Assembly (NCBI GenBank): GCA_021158525.1
Contig: JAGGUL010000126.1
Span: forward strand, 1-32,492
Source of the DNA: Candidatus Hydrothermota bacterium
Lineage (GTDB): Bacteria; Hydrothermota; Hydrothermia; B15-G9; DRBW01
Direction: 5' to 3'
DNA: 32,492 nucleotides
Each line of letters starts with the position of its first letter. The first letter of the stretch is position 1. Both the position numbers and the translations under genes were made by a program. Of the stretch, positions 9,001 through 16,959 are shown one piece after another. The notes under the pieces were generated by a model. The model saw only the letters and a list, made by a program, of their open reading frames with translations. It was not told where the DNA came from and did not search any database.

Positions 9001-9102
9001 TACGTTGAGAACCCGCCGATGTATGACAACCGGCCCGGGGGTCCGCAGCTCCTCAGAGCCCTCGAGATATTGATGGATGAAATAGAAAAATCAGGAAACT
9101 GA
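6022..9102 (+). CDS. Tricorn protease-like S41 family peptidase (TolB/WD-like propeller, PDZ, S41)
   Basis: LSPSPSPDGKEIAFSYYGDIWIV, repeated SPDGKxIAF propeller blades, PDZ (SPAQLRLGLKPGDVLVAVNDEEL), and S41 segments ALLLDIRYNGGGYTHD-like (LLLDIRYNGGGY) and NQNCYSDAEIFPMGFR (catalytic Ser). Start chosen at the ATG after SD GAGGTTTGAG. Confidence 0.9.
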   Translation: MIGFALRVFLFLSISSPGKAYGILSPSPSPDGKEIAFSYYGDIWIVGSDGGAARRLTDSDAFESTPVWSPDGRYIAFISDRDGSDDIYIIPSSGEEPPRRLTYHSSWDSPYFFNEKGDTLYFGSRRLEYRGALYKVSVAGGTPIKAVDFSFFNARPVPGTDTVLFVRGSTPWWRRKYRGSANWDIWKMSLKDQIPIKLTDFSGRDGWPMYSVVDGRIYFVSNDTADSTAQLFSMKPDGTDRERITDFDDDVRFARISRNGELIVFRVFTDLYTYSVRSGEMKKLEVRVQEDYKNSEYYRRKLTRNATEFALSPDETELAFVVFGDIYVMEIKEDGAGEIRRITHTPEPEKYISWHPKEEKLIFASLKSGNWDIYTVEPASENKFFRDYSFKWKKIISSGSTEKKPLYSPDGKKIAFIRDNGTLYVADSDGKKEKKLFEENDVLWISWSPDSRYIAFSRTELAWREDVYIVPAEGGKAYNVTQHPNDDYKPMWSSDGRRLSFASRTAEGDLWIKYVFLREEDEARDREYWKEMEDSLDSIRPIEIDFEGIKDRIHEVTKLRGGYNYYTQSPDGKLYAIQAGTPSGTDIWTVDWLGEKLKRRTQGGVNPKSITISRDKKHLYYLDRRGKLKRISLDGNASTPLAFEIEIEIPDTALKRALFEEAWWILRDGFYDPKFHGVDWDFLGEKYRKLALSRRTDRDFHYAIRMMLGELNASHLGIWKRSKDEEKYTGCLGIEIDHDYKGKGFRVKRVLKKSPAQLRLGLKPGDVLVAVNDEELDNTRNFYSYFRKLSGEKVKITYIRDGKKRLGEVKLTTPWKICDLVYREWVEGNRHIVDSLSNETVAYIHVPGMNTKALNDFYREVYSMRDRKGLLLDIRYNGGGYTHDQMLNFLRRTVYAYSKERGEDEPVYSSALRWGKPVVLLINQNCYSDAEIFPMGFRQLKLGKIVGVTTFGAVIGTSNKTLMDGETVFREPHVGWYRLNGVSLENNPVEPDVYVENPPMYDNRPGGPQLLRALEILMDEIEKSGN

Positions 9103-9774
9103 GGCCTCTATAAATGCTCTGAAAACCTTTTTCCAGGCCTCCTCCTTCGCCCAGAGCCATTCTATATGGGGCTGAAGCCCGAGAAGAAAACCCTGCCCCT
9201 CGATGGCCTCGATAACGCCATCGGGAGCCCAGGCCACAGCCCTGAGTCCCTCCCCCAGCTCTTTAACGGCCTGATGGTGAAAGGAATTAACTTTTAACGT
9301 CTCCTTGCCCACGAGTTTATGTAAAAAACTACCCTCGAGAATCCTTATCTCGTGGATCGGATATTCATAGGGCAACCCCTGAACGTGATCCACGCCCCTG
9401 TGCTTCAGATGCTGATAAAGGGTGCCCCCGAAGGCCACGTTGATCACCTGAGCGCCCCTGCATATGCCGAGCACAGGAATGCCCTTTGAGCGGGCCTTTC
9501 TGACGAGTGTTAAATCGAGAAAATCCTTTTCCCTGTAAACCCCCTTCAGGTGTCCGCCGGGCCTTTCGCCGTAGAAGGAAGGGTGGATATCGCCTCCGCC
9601 CGGTATAAGGAGACCGTCGATAGAGTCCACCAGCCTGTTCACATCCTCCTCAGAGCTTATGTCGGAGAACAGAAAAGGTATTCCTCCGAATTCCAGGATG
9701 GTCTTCACGTAGACGCGCGGAAGGTAAACGCTGCTCTCCGAAACCCTGAGAGTCAATCCGATCCTCGGTTTCAT
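9091..9774 (-). CDS. Class I glutamine amidotransferase / gamma-glutamyl hydrolase-like (peptidase C26)
   Basis: LLIPGGGDIHPSFYGE, nucleophile elbow VLGICRGAQVINVAFGGTLYQ, NSFHHQAV, GLQPHIEW. Confidence 0.9.
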   Translation of the reverse strand: MKPRIGLTLRVSESSVYLPRVYVKTILEFGGIPFLFSDISSEEDVNRLVDSIDGLLIPGGGDIHPSFYGERPGGHLKGVYREKDFLDLTLVRKARSKGIPVLGICRGAQVINVAFGGTLYQHLKHRGVDHVQGLPYEYPIHEIRILEGSFLHKLVGKETLKVNSFHHQAVKELGEGLRAVAWAPDGVIEAIEGQGFLLGLQPHIEWLWAKEEAWKKVFRAFIEASVS

Positions 9775-11015
9775 CTTATCCTCGTCAAGAGAATCCCTTT
9801 TTCAGGGGCTCTGCTGACCTTAACGAGCCCCCTTTTCCTGAATTCCTCCACAACATCCTCAATGAAATCATATGGAAACTCGAGGGACTCATAAAGAAGG
9901 CGAAAGGGGGTCTCGATTGTTATATGAGAAAGGATCATATCTTCGGCGCTCTCGGCTTCGGCGACAGGGAGCTCCGGTGCCTCTTCGAGAAAATCCATGA
10001 AGGGATCTCTTTCCCTCTCCAGCAGGTTTCCCAGATCCCTCGTATAGACGTGCAGGTCCCCGCCATCGTACAGGGAAAGGAGAAAATCGGCCTGTGTTAC
10101 TCTCTTTCTGACCATTTTCTCGAGGAGCTCGAACCCGTCGAGGCCGAGCTTTCTCGCCGCAGGAAGAACAGAACCGACGAGTTCCTCCAGGATGTCGGAA
10201 GCCGGTACTCTCTCTCCCCTCCAATCAAACAGGGCCTGTAGCCCCCATCTCGCAGCTCTTCTCCTGTTGACCACGTATTCCATGTAAGTATTCCTGTCTA
10301 TCATCCCGGATCCGTGTCGCTCCGCGAGATTCAGCGTAAGGGCCACGATAAATATGGAGGCCTCGGCGAGCAGGGACACGGACAGAGGCGAATCCATGAC
10401 CCTGATTTCCACTGTGGGCTTCTCTATACCTTTAACCAACACGTCGTTGCCCCACACGAACTGTCCCAACCCCCTCTCAACGGGAACGATGACCGTCGAA
10501 CACCAATCGGCGAAGTATTTAACCCGATAGCTCTTAAATCCACCGGGGGGCTCAGAAATTCCCCAGAAGGGGCTGTTGGCCATGAAAGCTGCGATCAACG
10601 GGACATAAGGGGTGAGGGAACGGGCAAGGTCCTGGGCGACCTTTAAACTGTACACGCTGCCCACGTGCAGGTGATAGCCGGCAGCCTTCCCGAAAAGGGG
10701 ATGAGAGCCCAGTGGGAAGAAAACCAGATCTTTTTCCCGACAGACCCTTTTTATGGCACCGATTATCTCCCGGGTCCTACCGTCGAGTCCCTGATAATCA
10801 CTTAGAATCCCGCTTCTTATCTCGAGGAACTTGGAATCGAGACCACGGATATGATCGGTTCCGGTCCTGGTTTCGGGGATCTCAGCCTGAAGTTTTCGGC
10901 CCAACCTTTTTACCTCATCGGACTTTATGGGGATCATGTTCCTCCCGGTAAGGAAGGTCTCCCATTCGTAGCCGAAAGTCAGAGGGTCAAAGGCCGTCGA
11001 TCCCATGGCTCTCAC
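9771..11015 (-). CDS. Glutamate-cysteine ligase 2 (GCS2/YbdK)-like carboxylate-amine ligase with a C-terminal winged-helix-like extension
   Basis: FGYEWETFL N-terminus, KFLEIRSG, GYHLHVGS, KPTVEIRVMDSPLS. Overlaps the amidotransferase start by 4 bp (ATGA). Confidence 0.65.
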   Translation of the reverse strand: MRAMGSTAFDPLTFGYEWETFLTGRNMIPIKSDEVKRLGRKLQAEIPETRTGTDHIRGLDSKFLEIRSGILSDYQGLDGRTREIIGAIKRVCREKDLVFFPLGSHPLFGKAAGYHLHVGSVYSLKVAQDLARSLTPYVPLIAAFMANSPFWGISEPPGGFKSYRVKYFADWCSTVIVPVERGLGQFVWGNDVLVKGIEKPTVEIRVMDSPLSVSLLAEASIFIVALTLNLAERHGSGMIDRNTYMEYVVNRRRAARWGLQALFDWRGERVPASDILEELVGSVLPAARKLGLDGFELLEKMVRKRVTQADFLLSLYDGGDLHVYTRDLGNLLERERDPFMDFLEEAPELPVAEAESAEDMILSHITIETPFRLLYESLEFPYDFIEDVVEEFRKRGLVKVSRAPEKGILLTRIR

Positions 11016-12216
11016 CTCTGATTAATAGACTCGCCTCCTCCAGATCACGTTCTTCCGTGTCCACATCGAGCTTCCAGAGATGTGTCCCGTCGAATCCCCC
11101 TATTCTACTGTAGGAAATCCTTTTGCCCTTTAGCAGGAGCTCCGGTGCACGGCTTTCGACGGTAACAAGGGAGGAAATCAGCCTGTTCCTCTCCTTTTCC
11201 CCGTCGAAATCAAAAACTCCGAGATGAAACCCCGAAGCGCTGTAAAAGGTTCCGGGAATTAAGCCCAGGACGTACTGAGAAATTTCGCTTTTTTTCAGCG
11301 ATGCCTTTCCGAAGGCCGGCTCTACCGTGAAAAATGTGCCATAGCTCCTGTATGCCACATTCTCGGGTAACCGCGAGAATACCGCCAGAAGGGAGACACC
11401 CTCGGCCTCATCAAGAACGAGAATCCCCGGCAGGCTCATCCTGCTTATTTCGAGCACCCTGAAGAGAGAATCGAGATATTGAAAGTGATATCTCTCACGG
11501 ACCAGTCCGTCTCTGGCGGGTAACAGGATCACCGAGCGCCCCGGTACTCCCCTGACAGCCATCCGCATCCAGTAGTTCAGTTCGGCCTTTTTTCTGGCCT
11601 TAAAGGAAGTCCTCACGGTGAGAAGCGGGAAATCTCTCTCCAGATTTATCGCTTTCTCTATCTCGAAACCTTTAGCCCTGCCGGTAAGCCGGATCTCGCC
11701 CTCGTCGACCTCATATTCGTATTTGAGAGAAGACAGAGCTCCTCCATATTTTCCCGATTCAATGTGGTCGTCAACGCCTCCCAGCTCGATGTAGTTCACG
11801 TTGAGATACTCGCCTTTCCCCATGAAAAATTCTTTCCCCCTGTATTCCAGGGAGCGCAGCGTCGCGCCTCTGTGAGGCGCGACGCTGAACCGCAACACAT
11901 CGCTCTCAAAATTCACCTCAGAGTAACCATCGGCGTCCACGTCCTCCCTGAACACCTTCCCCGGAGCTAAAGGTTCCCTCCTGTATCTGACAAGTTCCCT
12001 GAGCTCTTCATAGGTGAGCACAACAAACTCGCCCTTTCGCGGTTTTAGCCTGTCCCGGTAAATCCTTTCGACCCAGAGATACCGCCCCTTTAACCCCGGT
12101 GGAAGCTTCAGGGCCGGATGGGCTTCCCCGACAATCCTGGTCCTGAGCCGAACCAGAGAAGCCTCGCCCTTTTCCACTTCCACCGATTCGATCACCTTTC
12201 CCAGGGCCTTCAACAT
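10987..12216 (-). CDS. Galactose-mutarotase-like / beta-sandwich carbohydrate-associated protein of unknown function
   Basis: SVAPHRGATLRSLEYRGKEFFMGKGEYLNVNYIELGGVDDH resembles an aldose-1-epimerase-like core. Start set to the ATG at 12216 (MLKALGKV) because the upstream extension runs through the putative promoter. Confidence 0.5.
   Translation of the reverse strand: MLKALGKVIESVEVEKGEASLVRLRTRIVGEAHPALKLPPGLKGRYLWVERIYRDRLKPRKGEFVVLTYEELRELVRYRREPLAPGKVFREDVDADGYSEVNFESDVLRFSVAPHRGATLRSLEYRGKEFFMGKGEYLNVNYIELGGVDDHIESGKYGGALSSLKYEYEVDEGEIRLTGRAKGFEIEKAINLERDFPLLTVRTSFKARKKAELNYWMRMAVRGVPGRSVILLPARDGLVRERYHFQYLDSLFRVLEISRMSLPGILVLDEAEGVSLLAVFSRLPENVAYRSYGTFFTVEPAFGKASLKKSEISQYVLGLIPGTFYSASGFHLGVFDFDGEKERNRLISSLVTVESRAPELLLKGKRISYSRIGGFDGTHLWKLDVDTEERDLEEASLLIRGESHGIDGL
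11857..11887. repeat. Perfect inverted repeat within a CDS (14-bp arms, 3-nt loop)
   Basis: CAGCGTCGCGCCTC-TGT-GAGGCGCGACGCTG, inside the mutarotase-like CDS and encoding part of SVAPHRGATL. Confidence 0.9.
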
Positions 12217-12223
12217 GTTAACT

Positions 12224-12252
12224 AAGATAAAGCCTGGGCAAAGCCAATGCAA
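12224..12252 (-). promoter_or_regulatory. Candidate sigma-70-type promoter for the mutarotase-like/GCS2-like operon
   Basis: Minus strand TTGCAT-N17-TATCTT, with the -10 ending 7 nt before the ATG at 12216. Confidence 0.35.
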
Positions 12253-12285
12253 AATGGGACTTGAAACGGGGTGTAAAATGGTAAT

Positions 12286-13584
12286 GTGAGGGAAGCCCTG
12301 CTTATAAATCCTCCTGTTTACGATTTCGCCGCTTATGATTTCTGGTTGAAGCCCTACGGCCTCCTCAGGATAGGCAGGCTTCTCTCAGGTCGCTTCAGGG
12401 TGCATCTCTTTGACTTCATGGACAGACATCATCCCTCTGTGGATGGCCTCACGAAAAGCACCCCTTATGGCACGGGCAAATACGCCAGCGAGATCGCCGA
12501 AAAGCCCCCGCCTCTCAGGCCCATCAAAAGGAGATACAAACGGTATGGCATCCCTCTGGATGTCTTCTTGAAGGAAGTCAGGAAACTGAGGCCTGAGTTT
12601 GTCTTTATTGCCTCTGGAATGACTTACTGGTACCACGGAATCGACGAGGTAGTCAGGAATATAAGAGAGCTTTTCCCAAGGGCGAAAATCGTCATAGGAG
12701 GCGTGTATGCTTCTCTCATGCCCGAGGACGTCTCAATGCGGTTTAACCCGGATCTGGTGGTTATATCCGACAGAATTGAATTACTGCGCGAGTTTATGGA
12801 GATTCCCGAGCCGCCTCAATTCAGCCCGCCGATCTGGGAAGCCTACAGGAAACTGAGATATGGAGTTATAAAATTGCAGGATGGCTGTCCATTTCGTTGT
12901 CCCTACTGTGCTTCGTGGGTCCTCTCGCCCAAGCTGAAAATAAGAGATCTGAGGGAGATCCTCGATGAGATCGATCATCTCTATAAATTGGGCGTTCGAG
13001 ACATCGCTTTTTACGACGATGCCCTTCTCCTCACGGCAAAGAAGTACTTTCCTGTCATATCTGACCACATGAGGAAGAGAGGATACAAAATACGATTTCA
13101 CACCCCAAACGCCCTCCATGCCAGGTTTCTCGACCGCGAAACGGCAAAGCTTATGAAAGAGATAGGGTTCAAATCCGTGTACCTCGGGCTGGAAACGGTG
13201 GATTCAGAAAGGCAGCTTCGGACCGGGGGGAAGGTCACCAATGAGGAACTGGAATCTGCCATCGAAAATTTGCTCGAAGCGGGCTTCGCCAGATGCGATA
13301 TAACCGTTTACATCATGATGGGCCTTCCCGGACAGGATACAGACGAAGTGGAAGCGAGCATCAGATATGTTCACTCGCTGGGAGTGAAGGTCATGCTGTC
13401 GGAATACTCGCCGATACCTCAGACTCCCTGTTTCGACGAAGCCAGGAAAATTCATCCCCTCGGAGATCCCCTCCTTCACAACCCATCGGTTTTCCCGGTC
13501 CTCTACTACGGCGAAGAAGAGGTAAACAGGCTAAAAGGCCTGAAAAACGGCTTAAATAAGAGACTCAGGGGTGTCTGTCCCTGA
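12286..13584 (+). CDS. B12-binding-type radical SAM protein
   Basis: LKPYGLLRIGRLLSG N-terminal domain, KIVIGGVYASLMPEDV, CxxxCxxC cluster DGCPFRCPYCASWVLSP, then FYDDALL and VYLGLETVDSERQLRTGGKVTNEE. Confidence 0.9.
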   Translation: MREALLINPPVYDFAAYDFWLKPYGLLRIGRLLSGRFRVHLFDFMDRHHPSVDGLTKSTPYGTGKYASEIAEKPPPLRPIKRRYKRYGIPLDVFLKEVRKLRPEFVFIASGMTYWYHGIDEVVRNIRELFPRAKIVIGGVYASLMPEDVSMRFNPDLVVISDRIELLREFMEIPEPPQFSPPIWEAYRKLRYGVIKLQDGCPFRCPYCASWVLSPKLKIRDLREILDEIDHLYKLGVRDIAFYDDALLLTAKKYFPVISDHMRKRGYKIRFHTPNALHARFLDRETAKLMKEIGFKSVYLGLETVDSERQLRTGGKVTNEELESAIENLLEAGFARCDITVYIMMGLPGQDTDEVEASIRYVHSLGVKVMLSEYSPIPQTPCFDEARKIHPLGDPLLHNPSVFPVLYYGEEEVNRLKGLKNGLNKRLRGVCP

Positions 13585-14061
13585 AGGACCACTCTCATTG
13601 TCTTCCAGGAGCCTGATGTCCTCCTTCACCATCTTCTCCCCTTCAAACCAGAACTTAGCCTCAAAGGGGCGTCCGGATATCACGAGGGGCAACCACTCGC
13701 GATCATCCTCCCACATCTCTCCGTAAGGAATGTCATCGATGTCGATCCACTGTGGCCTCGCTTCTTCGGTCTCAATGGGCCGGCCGCGGAAATCCTCCAC
13801 CCTGTACACGAAGACCTCCCAGTCCTCCTCGTTCACGGAGAAAAACTCAATATGTCCTACGAGCCTATAGCTCAGAACATCGATTCCCACCTCTTCTTTA
13901 ACCTCCCTGACCATCGCTTCTTCGGGGCTCTCTCCTGGTTCGATCTTTCCCCCCGGCCCGTTCCACTTTCCCCTGCCGTGGCCCTTCTTCTTCTCGATGA
14001 GGAGGATCTTTCCGTCCCTGATTATGTGCGCGATAACTGCCCTTATCACCTCACCTCTCAT
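13552..14061 (-). CDS. NUDIX hydrolase (MutT/MTH1-like)
   Basis: Nudix box GPGGKIEPGESPEEAMVREVKEEVGI. Confidence 0.9.
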   Translation of the reverse strand: MRGEVIRAVIAHIIRDGKILLIEKKKGHGRGKWNGPGGKIEPGESPEEAMVREVKEEVGIDVLSYRLVGHIEFFSVNEEDWEVFVYRVEDFRGRPIETEEARPQWIDIDDIPYGEMWEDDREWLPLVISGRPFEAKFWFEGEKMVKEDIRLLEDNESGPSGTDTPESLI

Positions 14062-14929
14062 TTTTCTGACTCCAGGCTATGAGGAGATCGACCGCATAAC
14101 CAGCATATTCTCCCCATCTGTCGAGGGCAAAGGCAATGAGCCCGTTGGGCTCTCGGAGACCGGGATCTGCATAGAGATACGCTATCATTTTCTGTATATA
14201 GCGATCGACCACCGGTATCTCATAAGCCCTGTAACCGTATAGAAGAGTTGCCCTCGCGGTGTATTCTCCCACGCCCCTAAATTTGACAAGGGCATCGATT
14301 CCGGAAAGAGGATCTCTGCCGAGCTCAACGAAGAAGTCACCGTCGACCTCTCTGGCTATGTCCCGAATGATCGAAGTCCTGTGGATGAGCCTTCTGTCTT
14401 TGAAGTCAAAGGGATCGAAATCCCTGAGCTCCTCCAACGATGGAAAGACGAAATCGACATATCCATCGGCCTCGACCCTGACCCCGAGGAGCTCCTTGAA
14501 TTCAGCAAGCATTTTGAAAAACACATCTCTCGAGACATTCTGACTGATTATCGCGGAGAACAACGCCTCGTGGGGTGATGGTGTGCTCTTGAGCCTGTAG
14601 CCGGGAAGCTCTCTGAGGGCCCTCGCGAGCATGGGGTCGCTTTTCGAGAGGCTCAGGAGAGGAACGAGATCTTCCCGGTGCCCCAACGTTTTCTCGATCA
14701 GGCGCAGAGCTCTCTCCTCATCTGTCTCGGCTCCCTTTATCCTCAGATACCATCCACCGTCGATCTTCTCGAAAAAGGCGAGAAAAAGGCTCCCCGTCTC
14801 CAGCGAGAAGGCCTTGTAAAACGTTCCCCCTTCTTCTTTCCAGGGAGAGAAACGGTATCCCCAGCGCAGGGCCTCCGGGTTAAAAGAAATGCCAAAAACC
14901 TCTGCCAGCTTGTAAGTCGTCTCTCGCAT
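14051..14929 (-). CDS. HhH-GPD family DNA glycosylase (AlkA/3-methyladenine or 8-oxoG glycosylase-like)
   Basis: SPHEALFSAIISQNVS, HhH VKFRGVGEYTARATLL, catalytic-Asp region EIPVVDRYIQKMI. Start set to the ATG at 14929, 6 nt downstream of a perfect TATAAT. Confidence 0.85.
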   Translation of the reverse strand: MRETTYKLAEVFGISFNPEALRWGYRFSPWKEEGGTFYKAFSLETGSLFLAFFEKIDGGWYLRIKGAETDEERALRLIEKTLGHREDLVPLLSLSKSDPMLARALRELPGYRLKSTPSPHEALFSAIISQNVSRDVFFKMLAEFKELLGVRVEADGYVDFVFPSLEELRDFDPFDFKDRRLIHRTSIIRDIAREVDGDFFVELGRDPLSGIDALVKFRGVGEYTARATLLYGYRAYEIPVVDRYIQKMIAYLYADPGLREPNGLIAFALDRWGEYAGYAVDLLIAWSQKNER

Positions 14930-14935
14930 TTTTTG

Positions 14936-14941
14936 ATTATA
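14936..14941 (-). promoter_or_regulatory. Candidate -10 element (TATAAT) of the glycosylase gene
   Basis: Minus strand TATAAT-CAAAAA-ATG. Six nt separate the -10 from the start codon, and no SD is present. Confidence 0.5.
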
Positions 14942-14955
14942 ACCGAAGAGGTCCC

Positions 14956-14985
14956 TTGTCTGAAGGTCTCCCCTGGCATTAAAAT
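14956..14985 (+). promoter_or_regulatory. Candidate promoter of the glycosyltransferase gene
   Basis: TTGTCT-N18-TAAAAT, then 8 nt to the ATG at 14994. Confidence 0.45.
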
Positions 14986-14993
14986 TATGCGGA

Positions 14994-16169
14994 ATGCCTA
15001 AGGTATTGATTCTCAATTCTTTTCCCTGTGATTGGGATCCCGACACTGTCGAGGGCTCTCCCGAAAACGCCTATATACTGAATTGCCTGGCCGACAGCGG
15101 ATTCGAACTTTTTATTCTGGCCCCCCCGGGTGGAGACGCATGTGGCAAAAGGATACCGTACAGGACCATCAAAATGCCCGCTCCCGCTGGGAAAAGGGGC
15201 AACAGGCTGAAACGCTATCTGAATCACGTAAAATTCTATATCCACCTGAACAGAGCCTTCATCTCGGAAGCGAAGGAAATCCTCAAGGAGGAAAAATTCG
15301 ATTTGATCTGGGCTATCGGAACGCCGGCAGCCCCTGCCGCTCACTGGCTGGGGGAAAAATACCGGATAAAAAAGGCCGTGAAAGCCCCCGGGGTCTTCGA
15401 GCTGAACTCATACCATCCCCTGATAAAGGCCCTGCCTTTATATTTTGTGGATCTAATCGCTTTCTCTCTGCCCTTCGACAGGTTTCTGCTGGTGGACGAC
15501 GGCACGCAGCCCGACCAGGTATTGTTGAGAATGGGCCGGAGCAGGGATCAGTTCGACATCTTTCCCAATCCCTATCCCGAGGAGTGGAAAATCGACGATA
15601 GAAAAAGGAGAGAACTGAGAGGAAAACTCGATATCCCCGAAGATGCAGTGACGGTGGGATGGGCTGCCAGATACCACCCCCTGAAGGGAGTGGATTTAAT
15701 AACACCCATCGTCCGTGAGATACTGGAGAGGTTTTCCGGGGTTTACTTCGTCTTTGCGGGCTTCAGGGAAGACGTATTTCCTCTGAGACATCCCAATCTC
15801 AGGTTCTTGGGGATGATACCCCACAGGGAGATGCTCGATTTTTACAACCTCATCGATATCTTCATCCAGACCAACAGGGCTTCGAGCTATGGGCTGCCGG
15901 TGATCGAGGCCGAATACCTCGGATTGCCAGTGATAGGATTTCGCGTGGGAGCTTCTGAAAGGGCCGTTGTCGATGGCGAGACGGGCTTCCTCATAAGGCC
16001 CTTTGATCTCGGGGAATACGTCGATAGGCTGAGTTTGCTGATCTCCGATCAAAACCTTCGGGAAGAAATAGGCAGGAAAGCGAGAAAATGGATAATCGAC
16101 AATCACATCAGCTGGAAGACCCGATGTGAGATGGAAAGAAAGGCTCTCATTAGCATCCTGAGGGAATAG
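14994..16169 (+). CDS. Glycosyltransferase family 4 protein
   Basis: KVLILNSFPCDWDPDTVEGSPENAYIL N-terminus; VTVGWAARYHPLKGVDLITPIV; FVFAGFREDV; GLPVIEAEYLGLPVIGFRVGASERAVVDGETGFLI (GT4 E-x7-E type region). Confidence 0.85.
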   Translation: MPKVLILNSFPCDWDPDTVEGSPENAYILNCLADSGFELFILAPPGGDACGKRIPYRTIKMPAPAGKRGNRLKRYLNHVKFYIHLNRAFISEAKEILKEEKFDLIWAIGTPAAPAAHWLGEKYRIKKAVKAPGVFELNSYHPLIKALPLYFVDLIAFSLPFDRFLLVDDGTQPDQVLLRMGRSRDQFDIFPNPYPEEWKIDDRKRRELRGKLDIPEDAVTVGWAARYHPLKGVDLITPIVREILERFSGVYFVFAGFREDVFPLRHPNLRFLGMIPHREMLDFYNLIDIFIQTNRASSYGLPVIEAEYLGLPVIGFRVGASERAVVDGETGFLIRPFDLGEYVDRLSLLISDQNLREEIGRKARKWIIDNHISWKTRCEMERKALISILRE

Positions 16170-16170
16170 C

Positions 16171-16422
16171 ATGGTCACCATAAAGTGCTCTGTCTGCCGG
16201 AGAAAGCTCTTCCGATATCACAAAGTTGGCAAGGGCAAGATCCTCAGGTTGTACAAGGAACGAATAGAGGCAGATTATTCGATACACAGGGGCAACGAGA
16301 TTCTCTGTCCCTGCGGCAATATCGTAGGGATCGATGTCGGCCCGTGGATAAAGATGAAAGGCGGCCATTTCACTGTCAGCGGGGCGAGGGAAAGAGGGTT
16401 TAAAGAGAAAAAAAGGAGGTAA
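16171..16422 (+). CDS. Small zinc-ribbon protein
   Basis: 83 aa: [11 protein letters not shown] ... [15 protein letters not shown] (CxxC...CxC). Begins 1 nt after the GT4 stop. Confidence 0.6.
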   Translation: MVTIKCSVCRRKLFRYHKVGKGKILRLYKERIEADYSIHRGNEILCPCGNIVGIDVGPWIKMKGGHFTVSGARERGFKEKKRR

Positions 16423-16426
16423 ATCT

Positions 16427-16840
16427 ATGAAATCCCATACCGTCTACATCACCTTCAATACAAAAAAGAGAAGAGAGCTCATCAGGATAACTGAAAAAGT
16501 GGAGGAGGCTGTCAGGGAAAGCAGGATAAAGGAGGGTTTCGCTCTTGTTTCTGCAATGCACATAACCGCGGGAGTCATCGTGAACGACGACGAGGAAGGA
16601 TTTAAGGAGGATTTCTGGGAATGGGCGGAAAAACTCGCCCCCTACAGACGCGATTACAGACATCATTTGACCGGGGAGGACAACTGCGATGCTCACCTCA
16701 AATCCCTGCTGGTCCATCATCAGGTGGTACTGCCCATTACTGACGGGAAACTTGACCTCGGACCCTGGCAACAGATCTTCTACGCCGAATTCGACGGCCA
16801 GAGGCCCAAGAGGCTTGTAATCAAACTGATCGGAGAGTGA
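16427..16840 (+). CDS. YjbQ family protein (UPF0047; secondary thiamine-phosphate synthase-like)
   Basis: [89 protein letters not shown] upstream. Confidence 0.9.
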   Translation: MKSHTVYITFNTKKRRELIRITEKVEEAVRESRIKEGFALVSAMHITAGVIVNDDEEGFKEDFWEWAEKLAPYRRDYRHHLTGEDNCDAHLKSLLVHHQVVLPITDGKLDLGPWQQIFYAEFDGQRPKRLVIKLIGE

Positions 16841-16959
16841 TATATTTATCTTTTTACGCTGCAAACACTTAAAAGGACCTCTTTAAAATTCGGGTACTTT
16901 GTGTTATATATAAAACGGAGGTGGAGAAAGGGCAATAAAATCAAAAACTTAGGCGGGAT

